A stretch of DNA of 18,803 nucleotides from positions 1 to 18,803 of the forward strand of contig JAIWOA010000085.1 in NCBI GenBank assembly GCA_020217115.1, given 5' to 3'. A program made the translations under genes and the position numbers. The notes beneath the pieces were generated by a model. It was given only the letters and a program-made list of their open reading frames with translations. It did no database searches and was not told the origin of the DNA. This document shows, piece by piece, positions 9,074 through 16,743 of this stretch; positions within the stretch are counted from its first letter, which is position 1; each line of letters starts with the position of its first letter. This DNA comes from Calditerrivibrio sp. GTDB taxonomy: Bacteria; Chrysiogenota; Deferribacteres; Deferribacterales; Calditerrivibrionaceae.

Positions 9074-9082
9074 CCCCCCCCC
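9074..9082 (-). repeat. G9 homopolymer forming the dxs ribosome-binding region
   Basis: Nine consecutive G on the minus strand (nine C on plus) lie between the ispA stop and the dxs ATG, with ATT between the tract and the start codon. It is the longest G/C homopolymer in this AT-rich window and replaces a normal GGAGG. Such tracts slip readily during replication, and here a length change would alter the pairing and spacing of the translation start signal. Confidence 0.9.
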
Positions 9083-9094
9083 ACGTTTTATATA

Positions 9095-10006
9095 TTAGTT
9101 ACTTCTCTGAATAACAAATTTTGCAAGCTCTTTTAGTGGTAAAGCTGCTTCACCATAATTATCCAGAATTGAGAATGCAGTATTTATAAGATCATCAGCG
9201 ATTCTTTTAGACTTTTCTATGCCAAAAATAGCTGGATAGGTAGCCTTATCTTTTTTTAAATCACTCTTTGCATTTTTACCAAGCTCTTCAGATGTTGAAG
9301 TAAGGTCAAGTATATCATCTACTATCTGGAAAGCAAGTCCAATATTTTTTCCAAACAATAACATATCTTTTTTCCCTTTTTCATCAGCATAGCCAAGTAT
9401 TGCTCCAAGTTCAAGACAATAAGCAATAAGGGCAGATGTTTTGTTCATATGGATAAAGGCAACGGTATTCTCATCAAAATTCCCACCCTCAGCCTTCAAA
9501 TCGGCAAACTGCCCACCTACCATACCCCTGTCACCTGTTGCAATGGCAAATTTATTGGCAGCTTCAAGCATAATTTCAGGTTCAACGTCAGGATTTAATT
9601 CTCTGCTCGTCATAATTTCAAAAGATTTTGTCAGCAAAGCATCTCCAGCAAGTATTGCCACACCCTCACCAAAAACAACATGGTTAGTGGGCTTACCCCT
9701 TCTCAAGTCATCATCATCCATTGCAGGTAGATCATCATGTATGAGGGAATATGTGTGCAAAAGCTCCACAGCTGCAGCAAAGGGGGTAACTTTATCAAAA
9801 TATCCATCAAAAACACCAAAAGATGAATAAATAAGAGCAGGTCTCAGCCTTTTCCCCCCTGCAAAGACACTATACCTCATAGAATCTGTAAGCCCATTTA
9901 TATGGGGATCCGTACTAATTAGATAACTGTCAAGCCAGGAGTCAACTTTTTTTGCCCAGAAATTTATATAATTTTTTATATTAAAATTCATCTGCAGACT
10001 CCGCAT
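9095..10006 (-). CDS. ispA: Farnesyl diphosphate synthase (short-chain polyprenyl synthase)
   Basis: This cytoplasmic enzyme condenses isopentenyl diphosphate with dimethylallyl and geranyl diphosphates to give C10-C15 diphosphates for undecaprenyl phosphate and quinone side chains. It is 303 residues. FAGGKRLRP is at 48-56, the first aspartate-rich motif DDLPAMDDDDLRRGKP at 91-106, and the second motif DDILD at 230-234. The two-residue insertion within the first motif and the family context fit bacterial type II farnesyl diphosphate synthase. Two starts are possible. The ATG at 10006 has GGAGGG 8 nt upstream, and the ATG at 9991 (MNFNIKNY...) has GGAG 7 nt upstream; homologues often begin like the second. 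Both overlap the xseB 3' end. Product chain length is inferred. Confidence 0.94.
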   Translation of the reverse strand: MRSLQMNFNIKNYINFWAKKVDSWLDSYLISTDPHINGLTDSMRYSVFAGGKRLRPALIYSSFGVFDGYFDKVTPFAAAVELLHTYSLIHDDLPAMDDDDLRRGKPTNHVVFGEGVAILAGDALLTKSFEIMTSRELNPDVEPEIMLEAANKFAIATGDRGMVGGQFADLKAEGGNFDENTVAFIHMNKTSALIAYCLELGAILGYADEKGKKDMLLFGKNIGLAFQIVDDILDLTSTSEELGKNAKSDLKKDKATYPAIFGIEKSKRIADDLINTAFSILDNYGEAALPLKELAKFVIQRSN

Positions 10007-10196
10007 CTAAAGTACCCTCCGAACTACTTACAATCTTATCAACCTTAATTCGGATATCTGACAAAGTTTTTTTACACTCATTTACAAGCCCCATACCCTC
10101 TTTAAAAAGTTCAAGGGTGCTTTCTATACCATACTGGTCAGATTCAAGCATGGCAACAATCTCTTCTAATCTTTTTAGTTTATCTTCAAACTTCAT
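9981..10196 (-). CDS. xseB: Exodeoxyribonuclease VII small subunit
   Basis: This is the small subunit of exonuclease VII, a metal-independent single-strand exonuclease that makes acid-soluble oligonucleotides. It is 71 residues from the ATG at 10196. The protein starts MKFEDKLKRLEEIVAMLES, and LELFKEGMGLVNECKKTL is the second helix, a two-helix hairpin typical of the family (70-85 residues). The frame is open 16 codons further upstream, but that part is unlike XseB, overlaps bcp and lacks support. The chosen ATG has AAGGTGAG upstream and begins 7 nt after the bcp stop. The tail is acidic (AESADEF). No xseA large-subunit gene lies in the window; in many genomes xseA is directly upstream, so it is presumably elsewhere. 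Confidence 0.92.
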   Translation of the reverse strand: MKFEDKLKRLEEIVAMLESDQYGIESTLELFKEGMGLVNECKKTLSDIRIKVDKIVSSSEGTLDAESADEF

Positions 10197-10203
10197 TTTT
10201 CTC

Positions 10204-10659
10204 TCACCTTGACCTGTTATAGACCATTTCACAGTGACCGTCAACCTTTACATTATAAAAAGCGTCAATTATAACCCCCTCTTCAATGATAAAGGTAGAT
10301 CTTATAATCCCCATTGTTTTTTTCCCATACATAGTCTTCTCACCATAGGCTCCATAGGCTTCTGCAACTTTCTTATCTGGATCAGACAACAAAATTATCT
10401 TTAGATTATGTTTTTCTCTAAACTTTTTGTGAGTTGCAATACTATCTGGACTTATACCTATAACTGCAATATTTTCAGAGGAGAATTTATCGATTAGTTC
10501 ACTAAAACCAACTGCTTCCTTTGTGCATCCCGGGGTATTATCCTTTGGATAGAAATAGAGAACAAGCTTTTTAAAACTTTTTAAAGAATATTCTTTACCA
10601 TCATCCCCCATAAGTATAAAATCGGGAGCTACATCACCAGATTTAAGCTTAACAGACAT
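10204..10659 (-). CDS. bcp: Bcp/PrxQ-type peroxiredoxin
   Basis: This is a thiol peroxidase that reduces hydrogen peroxide and organic hydroperoxides in the cytoplasm, 151 residues. The peroxidatic Cys45 lies in YPKDNTPGCTKEA (38-50). Most Bcp proteins have a resolving Cys five residues later (TPGCTKEACDF), but here that position is Val50. The only other Cys is near the C-terminus (GHCEM, about 143). The enzyme may therefore work as a one-Cys type, or use that distal Cys or a partner thiol; this is inference. RSTFIIEEG and the GDVAPDF start are normal for the family. A strong GGAGGA ribosome-binding site precedes the ATG. The 47-nt gap after rlmN contains a TATAAT on the minus strand but no matching -35, so read-through from the operon is more likely than a separate promoter. 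Confidence 0.93.
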   Translation of the reverse strand: MSVKLKSGDVAPDFILMGDDGKEYSLKSFKKLVLYFYPKDNTPGCTKEAVGFSELIDKFSSENIAVIGISPDSIATHKKFREKHNLKIILLSDPDKKVAEAYGAYGEKTMYGKKTMGIIRSTFIIEEGVIIDAFYNVKVDGHCEMVYNRSR

Positions 10660-10706
10660 AATGTCCTCCTTTTTTAAAAAAGTTGAAAATATATATACCC
10701 ATTATA

Positions 10707-11744
10707 TCACATCTTTTTGTATTTTGCATATAGCTGACCACATGCTCCATCTATATCTGACCCATAACTTTTTCTTATGAAAACCGTAAAATTCCGATCC
10801 GTGAGGTATTTCTGAAATTTGAGAGCAGATTCTTCGGTGGATGGTTTGTAGATACTGTCGATAGTGGGGTTGTAAAGAATCAAATTGATCTTTACAGGTA
10901 AACCTTTGACAATGTGAATAATTCTTTTTGCATCGTCAATGGTGTCATTTATACCCCTCAACATTACATATTCAATTGTAATTCTTTTCCTTTTTTGCAA
11001 AGGGAGTTCTCTAAGCTTACCCACCAATTCTGCAATACCAAATTTACGGTTAACTGGCATAATCTCGCTTCTTGTAGAATCAGTAGTGGCATTTAGAGAC
11101 ACAGCAAGATTTACAGGTTTTTTAAGGGAAAATATTTTATCTATATTATCAACCCTACCTGAAGTTGATACGGTAACCTTTCTGTGGGAGAATCCAAGCC
11201 CATTCTCATCTGTAAGTATTGAAAGGGATCTCATTACATTTTCAATATTATCCAGGGGCTCTCCCATTCCCATATAAACAATATTGGTTACCTTATCCCC
11301 TTTCTCTTCAAGTAATCTATTCATTACAATTACCTGCTTTAAAATCTCAGCAGAAGTTAGATCCCTTTTAAAACCTATCTTAGCTGTACTACAAAAACTA
11401 CACCCCATTCTACAACCAACCTGAGTCGAAATACATAGGGTATTTCTATTCCCATCCTTTAGAACTACAGTTTCTATCTTCTCACCATCTTCAAAGGAAA
11501 AAAGAGCTTTGATGGAACCATCCTTTCTGGATTCTATCTTTTCCAGAATCTCAATTTTGGTAAATTCTGAACAATCTGAGAGTTTACCCCTTAGAGACTT
11601 TGATATATCTGTCATATCTTCAAAATTATCTACCCCTCTACTAAAAATCCACTTATATATCTGTTCTCCTCTGTATGATTCTTCACCCAGGGACTTTAAA
11701 AACTCTTTTATCTCCTCAAGACTCATATTATCAATTTTTATCAT
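10707..11744 (-). CDS. rlmN: Dual-specificity 23S rRNA/tRNA adenine-C2 methyltransferase RlmN
   Basis: RlmN is a radical-SAM enzyme that methylates C2 of A2503 in 23S rRNA and of A37 in some tRNAs. It is 345 residues, normal length. The 4Fe-4S cluster motif is Cys111-x3-Cys115-x2-Cys118 (GCRMGCSFC), followed by KIGFKRDLTSAEI. MGMGEPLDN is the conserved SAM-binding stretch. Cys335 in GACGQLY near the C-terminus is the conserved methyl-carrying cysteine. The accessory N-terminal helical domain (EESYRGEQIYKWIFSRGV) is present. Cfr has a very similar core, but the chromosomal operon context and overall sequence fit RlmN. The ATG overlaps the stop of the upstream CheR-like gene by 4 nt (ATGA), implying coupled translation. 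Confidence 0.96.
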   Translation of the reverse strand: MIKIDNMSLEEIKEFLKSLGEESYRGEQIYKWIFSRGVDNFEDMTDISKSLRGKLSDCSEFTKIEILEKIESRKDGSIKALFSFEDGEKIETVVLKDGNRNTLCISTQVGCRMGCSFCSTAKIGFKRDLTSAEILKQVIVMNRLLEEKGDKVTNIVYMGMGEPLDNIENVMRSLSILTDENGLGFSHRKVTVSTSGRVDNIDKIFSLKKPVNLAVSLNATTDSTRSEIMPVNRKFGIAELVGKLRELPLQKRKRITIEYVMLRGINDTIDDAKRIIHIVKGLPVKINLILYNPTIDSIYKPSTEESALKFQKYLTDRNFTVFIRKSYGSDIDGACGQLYAKYKKM

Positions 11745-12952
11745 TCATCACCGTATAATTTTTTATATAAATTGCTATAATAAAAATACATCCCTGCATT
11801 ACCTATCCTTTGAAAAGCATCTATAAGGTTTACCATATCTTTCTTATCCTTAAATATATCAACCTTCTTTTTCAAAATAGTCACATACTCCTCAATCTCA
11901 TCTGTTTTAAGACAGAGATCAAGATAAAGGGAGAAATCATCCTCTGTATATTTATCAGTCAGTAAAATAATATACTGCCACTTTTTTGCTTCCACAAAAC
12001 TACCATTGTTAAAAAGAAGAGCTACAACTCTTCTTACCTTATCCAGATCAAAATTCTCACCAATCTCCTTTTCAATCATCTTTATTTCAGAATCTTCAAC
12101 ATTATAATCCACACCATTTTCGATTTTTGAGTTTAACATATGCAGATCTTTGTAATCCTTTTCCAACAATGATGAGATGTCAAGTTTCTTAAATAATATA
12201 GGTTTGTCTGACACCTTAACTAATCTCGTACAGTTTTCAAAATGGCAACTCTCCTCAAAAGTGGTAAAAATAATTCCACCATATACAAGGGATGAAAGAA
12301 ATTGCTCTAGAACGGATGATATAAGAGCTTTCGTCCCATATATCAGCACATTGTTACATAAAATTATGTCAAAATTTACCTTTATTGCATCACTAATATT
12401 ATTTTTTAATATATTCAGATTGTAAAATTCAACATTATTTTTTATGATTTCCGATAAGTAAAACTTCCCATCAATTATCTCGAACCACTTTTTATAATTA
12501 TCATCTAAATTACGCATATCGTAGTGATCATAAATAGCTACCCTTGCTTTATCAATGGCATGAACATCAATATCCACTCCGTATACCCTATGTTTTATAC
12601 CAGCCTCAGTAAGAGCCATTGACAGAGAATATGGCTCCTGCCCCTCAGAACACCCAAAACTCAATATATTCAAATAACTATTCTTAGAAAAATGTGATAA
12701 GATATATCTAATCTGATCTTTATTTCTAAAAAAGAAAGATTCATTGTTGAACAGACATCCCTTGAGGTTATCCCTGACAAATATTTCAATCTCATCTTCT
12801 GTTTCTGGATAATTTATAACATACTGATAAAGAACACCCAACAAACAATCAGAGTTATACTCGTTTATCTTTATACCATAATTAGCTTCCACATATCTGC
12901 ACAAAAGCTCTACAAATGATGAGGAATTATAGACTTCTTTTAACTTCCTCAT
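11741..12952 (-). CDS. Divergent CheR-type SAM methyltransferase with C-terminal extension
   Basis: The 403-residue protein has a CheR-like methyltransferase core. NNESFFFRNKDQ (about 72-83) matches the start of the CheR domain. FGCSEGQEPYSLSMAL (about 99-114) is an intact SAM-binding motif, VYGVDIDVHAIDKAR follows, and CNNVLIYG corresponds to the usual CRNVLIYF with Arg replaced by Asn. Classical CheR methylates glutamates of chemoreceptors. The N-terminal helical domain here is poorly conserved, and about 130 residues after the core (from about 270) look helical, possibly TPR-like. No chemoreceptor, CheB or CheA gene is in the window, so the substrate is unknown. The 5' end overlaps the STAS gene by 26 nt and no strong ribosome-binding site is seen, so translation may depend on the upstream gene. 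It follows a kinase, a PilZ and a STAS gene, suggesting a signalling rather than housekeeping role. Confidence 0.83.
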   Translation of the reverse strand: MRKLKEVYNSSSFVELLCRYVEANYGIKINEYNSDCLLGVLYQYVINYPETEDEIEIFVRDNLKGCLFNNESFFFRNKDQIRYILSHFSKNSYLNILSFGCSEGQEPYSLSMALTEAGIKHRVYGVDIDVHAIDKARVAIYDHYDMRNLDDNYKKWFEIIDGKFYLSEIIKNNVEFYNLNILKNNISDAIKVNFDIILCNNVLIYGTKALISSVLEQFLSSLVYGGIIFTTFEESCHFENCTRLVKVSDKPILFKKLDISSLLEKDYKDLHMLNSKIENGVDYNVEDSEIKMIEKEIGENFDLDKVRRVVALLFNNGSFVEAKKWQYIILLTDKYTEDDFSLYLDLCLKTDEIEEYVTILKKKVDIFKDKKDMVNLIDAFQRIGNAGMYFYYSNLYKKLYGDE

Positions 12953-13256
12953 CTGTTTGGTATATTGAGAATATTTTACTTAAATTGGTATTTACAAAAA
13001 TCTTTTTAATATTTTCACTAAGATTCGTGAGATAGAGTTTTTTCCCATTATCCTGTAAAAATTTTAAGAGCTGAATAAGTTCCCTCAATCCACTGCTATT
13101 CAGATAGGTCACCCTTGAAAAATTCACAATAGCATATTTTATCTCACCAGATATCTTACAAAGATAATCCTTTACCTCTGCCCCAGTAAGAGCATCAACA
13201 TCACTAACTGGAAAAACTATTTCAATTTCGCCATCTCTCTCCTTATAAAAAGCCAT
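12927..13256 (-). CDS. STAS-domain protein (anti-sigma factor antagonist-like)
   Basis: This is a 109-residue single STAS domain resembling SpoIIAA/RsbV. Such proteins bind anti-sigma kinases of the RsbW/SpoIIAB type when unphosphorylated and are released when a conserved Ser is phosphorylated. The signature YLNSSGLRELI (51-61) places the likely phospho-Ser at Ser54 or Ser55. The usual Asp before the Ser pair is Asn53 here. No RsbW-like kinase or PP2C phosphatase gene is visible in the window, so its partner is unlinked, or it is the histidine kinase or methyltransferase next door. A strong GGAGG lies 4 nt before the ATG, 11 nt after the PilZ gene, so it is probably made at a higher level than its neighbours. 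Confidence 0.88.
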   Translation of the reverse strand: MAFYKERDGEIEIVFPVSDVDALTGAEVKDYLCKISGEIKYAIVNFSRVTYLNSSGLRELIQLLKFLQDNGKKLYLTNLSENIKKIFVNTNLSKIFSIYQTDEEVKRSL

Positions 13257-13267
13257 ATCGCCTCCAC

Positions 13268-13939
13268 CTATGAAAGTCTTTTCATCTCTATCTGTCGTTT
13301 AAAAACATATTTTATGATAATATCCCTATCCCTCTCCCTTATGGAAATAAATTCGATACCATACTCTCCCATCTTATTTAAACTTGGGAAAATAGTCACA
13401 ATTTTCCCAAATATCTCATTAACCCCTGGAAAATGATCCTTTAAATCCAGTAAAACGATATCGTCCACAGAAAAGTTAGCTTCAACCTGTATCCTCAAAC
13501 CACCACCGGAGATATCCTTTATAAGTGCATCATAGCTGTCCAATTTTGCTATAACCTCATTATTTGAAATATTATAAAAAATTTTAAAGACCTTTGTTTT
13601 TAGCCTGCAATCTACACGAAAATATTTCCTGAGCTCAGACCTATATATAAATTCAGGCCTTTTTAGTTTTAGCATAGGTATTCCATCTGTAACCCTACCT
13701 TCAACCGTCGTATCAAAACTAAACCTCCCCTGACTTGCTATGAAAGAGACCTCCACCTGCATCCCAGGTCTTATGGGAAAAGGGACCCCTTTTAAGGTGG
13801 GAATACCCACATAAATCCCATCCTGCCTTATATCCTCAATCCTCGAGTCGTAAATACCCCTATAATCTCCAGAATTTACCGTCACATTTATTTTAGTATT
13901 AACCTGGATGTAATTTTTATATTCCTTGATCTTTTCCAT
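13268..13939 (-). CDS. YcgR-like PilZ-domain protein (c-di-GMP effector)
   Basis: The 223-residue protein has an N-terminal YcgR-type beta-barrel domain (about 10-95, containing [20 protein letters not shown]) and a C-terminal PilZ domain. The c-di-GMP-binding motifs are both present: an RxxxR version at Arg104-Lys-Tyr-Phe-Arg108 on the linker, and DISGGG at 142-147, matching the D/NxSxxG motif. YcgR-family proteins bind c-di-GMP and adjust flagellar motor, adhesion or secretion outputs. No GGDEF or EAL protein is in the window, so the c-di-GMP source is elsewhere. The 5' end overlaps the kinase gene by 23 nt and the ribosome-binding site (AGAAGAGA) is weak, so translation is probably coupled to the kinase reading frame. 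Confidence 0.9.
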   Translation of the reverse strand: MEKIKEYKNYIQVNTKINVTVNSGDYRGIYDSRIEDIRQDGIYVGIPTLKGVPFPIRPGMQVEVSFIASQGRFSFDTTVEGRVTDGIPMLKLKRPEFIYRSELRKYFRVDCRLKTKVFKIFYNISNNEVIAKLDSYDALIKDISGGGLRIQVEANFSVDDIVLLDLKDHFPGVNEIFGKIVTIFPSLNKMGEYGIEFISIRERDRDIIIKYVFKRQIEMKRLS

Positions 13940-15431
13940 CTAAATTCTCTTCTTTAATTTTTGGAAAAAACAAAACAAATTCTGTGCCATTGTCAGAGGT
14001 AAAAAATTCTACCCCCCCCTTATGTTCCAATACTACTTTTTTGACTATTGACAGGCCCAATCCTGTTGATTTGCCATCATCTTTAGTGGAAAAAAAAGGT
14101 TCGAAGATCTCTTTTTGTATTTCAAATGGTATACCCGGCCCACTATCTGCTATAGAGATAATTACAAAATCATCGTTTTCATCCGTTTTCAATACTATCT
14201 GAGGATTAGTAGATGTTCTAACGGCATCGTTGGCATTGAGAAGTAGATTAAGCAATGCCTGTTCGATGTTTGATTTTACCCCATATATCAGACTAATTGG
14301 TTCTTTATATTCAAGCTTTAGATTTACATTCCCCTTTCTGATGTCGTAATCAGAAAAGGATAGGAGCTCTTTAATTGTAGTATTTATATTTAATTTTACC
14401 TTTACCTCATTTTTATCCCTTGCAAAAAATGTAAGATTATTGACAAGCTCTAAAATCTTTTCCAGAGATGTTTTTAACTTGTTTGCAAACTCCCAAACAA
14501 CTTCATCCTTATTATTTACTTTACTAATCTTGCTTGGATATATATCTATATATGTTTTCATAGCAGACAATGGATTGTTCAGCTCATGTATGATACCAGA
14601 AGCTATTCTACCTACAAGGGATATATTGTCCAGATCTTTCTGCTTCTGTGAAATATTTTCTATCTCCGTAATATCTTTGAGGATAATCATTACCTCTCCA
14701 TCAAACAAAACAAAATTACCTATAAAGGTTGTATTTTCTATACTGAATTTGAAATTTTTTAAATACCCTACTTGATTTAATAACTTTAGAAGATTTTCGA
14801 CATCATCTTTAAACAATACTGAAAAATCAAACTTCTTTTTATAAAAGGATCTCAAAAACTCATACCCAAGGGAACAGCTGTTTGCATAGGTCATAATTCC
14901 ATTTGTATCCACAATAAATATCGGATCCATGGAAGATTCAACTATTACATTAAATCTCCTCTCCCCTTTTAAGATCTCCTTATTAAAGTGAGCAGCCTCC
15001 CTTGCCTTTTGCTCTAAGGATCTTGAAAGCTGAGTAGCCAGATGATCTATACTCTTAGAACCATGGCTATCGTTAAGTAATATCCTTTTTATATCTTGGG
15101 GGAAGGAGATAGGATCTATAGGTTTGGTAAAATAGGCGAGACAGCCTATTGTTTCAGCAATATTTTTATATTCATGGTTATGGGCTGCTGTCAAAACGAC
15201 TATCGGAATATTTTTTGTATTCTCCTTAGACTTAATAAGGGTAGCAGCCTCCAGACCTTTAAGATTGGGAAGATCTATATCCATAATAATGAGGTCAGGT
15301 TTATACTTTTCAGCCTTTTCCAGAGCATCAAGTCCGTCTACAGCATTAGCAACAATAAAACCGTTTTTTGAAAGAATAAACTCCACCAACTTATAATTAT
15401 CAAAGTTGTCTTCTACATAAAGAATATTCAA
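13917..15431 (-). CDS. Receiver-PAS-histidine kinase (REC-PAS-HisKA-HATPase)
   Basis: This 504-residue cytoplasmic signalling protein has no membrane segments. An N-terminal receiver domain (1 to about 118) has phospho-acceptor Asp51 (IIMDIDLP), Thr81 and Lys103. A helical linker leads to a PAS domain (about 158-255). The HisKA motif [16 protein letters not shown] places the autophosphorylated His at 282. The ATPase domain has the N box [11 protein letters not shown]1 DSGPGIP (429-435), F box FEPFFST and G2 STGLGLSIV (455-463). All catalytic motifs are intact. The start is TTG, with AGGGGTG 4 nt upstream. Receiver-first kinases usually sit mid-phosphorelay. No dedicated response regulator is adjacent; PilZ, STAS and CheR-like genes follow in overlap. 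A G8 run at codons 471-474 makes the 3' end slippage-prone. Confidence 0.92.
   Translation of the reverse strand: MNILYVEDNFDNYKLVEFILSKNGFIVANAVDGLDALEKAEKYKPDLIIMDIDLPNLKGLEAATLIKSKENTKNIPIVVLTAAHNHEYKNIAETIGCLAYFTKPIDPISFPQDIKRILLNDSHGSKSIDHLATQLSRSLEQKAREAAHFNKEILKGERRFNVIVESSMDPIFIVDTNGIMTYANSCSLGYEFLRSFYKKKFDFSVLFKDDVENLLKLLNQVGYLKNFKFSIENTTFIGNFVLFDGEVMIILKDITEIENISQKQKDLDNISLVGRIASGIIHELNNPLSAMKTYIDIYPSKISKVNNKDEVVWEFANKLKTSLEKILELVNNLTFFARDKNEVKVKLNINTTIKELLSFSDYDIRKGNVNLKLEYKEPISLIYGVKSNIEQALLNLLLNANDAVRTSTNPQIVLKTDENDDFVIISIADSGPGIPFEIQKEIFEPFFSTKDDGKSTGLGLSIVKKVVLEHKGGVEFFTSDNGTEFVLFFPKIKEENLDGKDQGI
14012..14019 (-). repeat. G8 homopolymer within the histidine kinase gene
   Basis: Eight consecutive G on the minus strand encode part of Lys471-Gly-Gly-Val474. 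Losing one G reads AAG GGG GGG TAG, a stop directly after the glycines. Gaining one G reads through six further codons after the third glycine and then reaches TGA. Either change removes about the last 30 residues, including the final beta strands of the ATPase domain. Confidence 0.9.
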
Positions 15432-15478
15432 TGTACACCCCTACAAATTCTAACCAATTTACGAATAACTAATTATAA

Positions 15479-15507
15479 ATAATAAACCCAAAATTAATAT
15501 TTGTAAA
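15479..15507 (-). promoter_or_regulatory. Sigma-70-type promoter for the long kinase-to-M23 operon
   Basis: The minus strand reads TTTACA (15507-15502), a 17-nt spacer and TATTAT (15484-15479), about 48 nt upstream of the kinase TTG start. It is the only clear promoter I find between the M24 gene and the M23 gene. It may drive all fourteen genes, whose gaps are overlaps or less than 50 nt. The 130-nt gap holds no obvious hairpin terminator for the M24 gene. Confidence 0.6.
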
Positions 15508-15561
15508 GTAGGGTAAGCTAACAAAACATAAAAAAATTAAATATATGGAAGCTTTTTAATC

Positions 15562-16743
15562 CTAAACTATATTAATTATATCAAAATCTTCACCTGTTAT
15601 ACTCACTCCACCATTTTTTGTTATCTGAAATGTATTTTCTATACCAACCATACCAAAGCCTTCAATACCTCTCTTAGGCTCTATTGCCATAACCATATTT
15701 TCCTCGAGGGGATCATCAAAACCTTTAGCAACAACTGGATACTCATCAATTACCAGCCCTATACCGTGGGCAAGAAACTTTACTTTATTAGAACCATAAC
15801 CCATAAAATGCAGATCAAATTCTGTATCAACCTTGCTCATAACTTCATCATATATCTGTGAAGGTATCGCACCTACCTTAAGCCTCTCAGCAACCATATT
15901 TTGTATTTCAACACACCTTTTATGATAATCATAGGCGATCTCAGGTATTCTGCCAACAGCGTAGACAGTTGTCTTATCTGTGTGGTATCCATTATATCCG
16001 CAACCGATATCAAGCATAACAATACTATTATTTTTCAATATATTATTGTGACTTCCCATCAATGGAACAGCTGGTGAAACACCCACAATCCCTGCTGGAC
16101 CATCAAAGGAGTTATAGTAGTTACCACTTTCTCCAAAACATATATTTCCAGTGAGCAATTCGGCGTTAAAGGTTCCCATCCTTGTAAGCCCCTGACCACC
16201 TCTTTTAACCATCTCATAAAATACAATTGCCCCCACTTCAGCCTCACTTATACCTGGCTTTAAAATAGATGGGACAATCTTCTGCATAACTTCTTCATGA
16301 ATTTTTCCACTTTTCTTCATTAGATCAATTTCATAGTCTGACTTCACAGATCTCGTTTTCAAAATAGCAAGATCGGCAGACATGATATTCTTGATTCCAA
16401 AGGTCTTATTGAATCTTTCAAAAAAACCTACAGGAACAAGATCTTTTTCTATATGTATCGAATCATACTTCAAATTAGTGTAGTTTAGTATATCTTTAAA
16501 ACTCTTCATCTGATAGATAAATTTTAGAGGAGATTCTATCTTACCTCTGTCAAAACTCTTTCTGATAAAAAAATAGTTTTTACCTCCCCTTTCTATTATA
16601 AGCACACCATTCTGCATAGTATTTGTGAAATAAAAAAGGTTTACCTTACCAAAAATAGCAGCTACCTCCCAATTATTATCTAACCTGCTAAGATTTCTTT
16701 TAAATCTTTCTATGCGATCCAATAATTCACTTTCCAAGTTCAT
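15562..16743 (-). CDS. M24-family metallopeptidase (Xaa-Pro aminopeptidase-like)
   Basis: The 393-residue protein has an N-terminal creatinase-like domain (about 1-130) and a C-terminal pita-bread metallopeptidase domain. The five metal ligands of the M24B group are all present: Asp245 ([10 protein letters not shown]), Asp256 (YHTDKTT), His326 (AHGIGL), Glu355 (MAIEPK) and Glu369 (GIENTF). Members remove N-terminal residues before proline or act as prolidases, usually with Mn or Co; the exact substrate cannot be set from sequence. The stretch after the metal His is [11 protein letters not shown] instead of the commoner HGIGLxVHE, so one active-site histidine is replaced; similar LDEYP-type variants exist among M24 proteins as I recall. 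The gene overlaps the sigma factor gene by 4 nt, so the two are translationally linked. Confidence 0.88.
   Translation of the reverse strand: MNLESELLDRIERFKRNLSRLDNNWEVAAIFGKVNLFYFTNTMQNGVLIIERGGKNYFFIRKSFDRGKIESPLKFIYQMKSFKDILNYTNLKYDSIHIEKDLVPVGFFERFNKTFGIKNIMSADLAILKTRSVKSDYEIDLMKKSGKIHEEVMQKIVPSILKPGISEAEVGAIVFYEMVKRGGQGLTRMGTFNAELLTGNICFGESGNYYNSFDGPAGIVGVSPAVPLMGSHNNILKNNSIVMLDIGCGYNGYHTDKTTVYAVGRIPEIAYDYHKRCVEIQNMVAERLKVGAIPSQIYDEVMSKVDTEFDLHFMGYGSNKVKFLAHGIGLVIDEYPVVAKGFDDPLEENMVMAIEPKRGIEGFGMVGIENTFQITKNGGVSITGEDFDIINIV

Noticed and set aside
9441..9830. 129-residue plus-strand frame opposite ispA
   Set aside because: Antisense shadow of a gene with intact catalytic motifs; the composition (Ser/Pro/Ala-rich) reflects complementary codons.
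10701..10706. TATAAT on the minus strand in front of bcp
   Set aside because: No acceptable -35 hexamer at 16-18 nt; more likely chance in an AT-rich gap within a read-through operon.
11509..11826. 105-residue plus-strand frame opposite rlmN and the CheR-like gene
   Set aside because: Spans two antisense genes, with no promoter or ribosome-binding site and no domain resemblance.
16059..16247. 62-residue minus-strand frame inside the M24 peptidase gene
   Set aside because: Lies wholly within a well-supported gene in another frame, has no ribosome-binding site and no recognisable motif.
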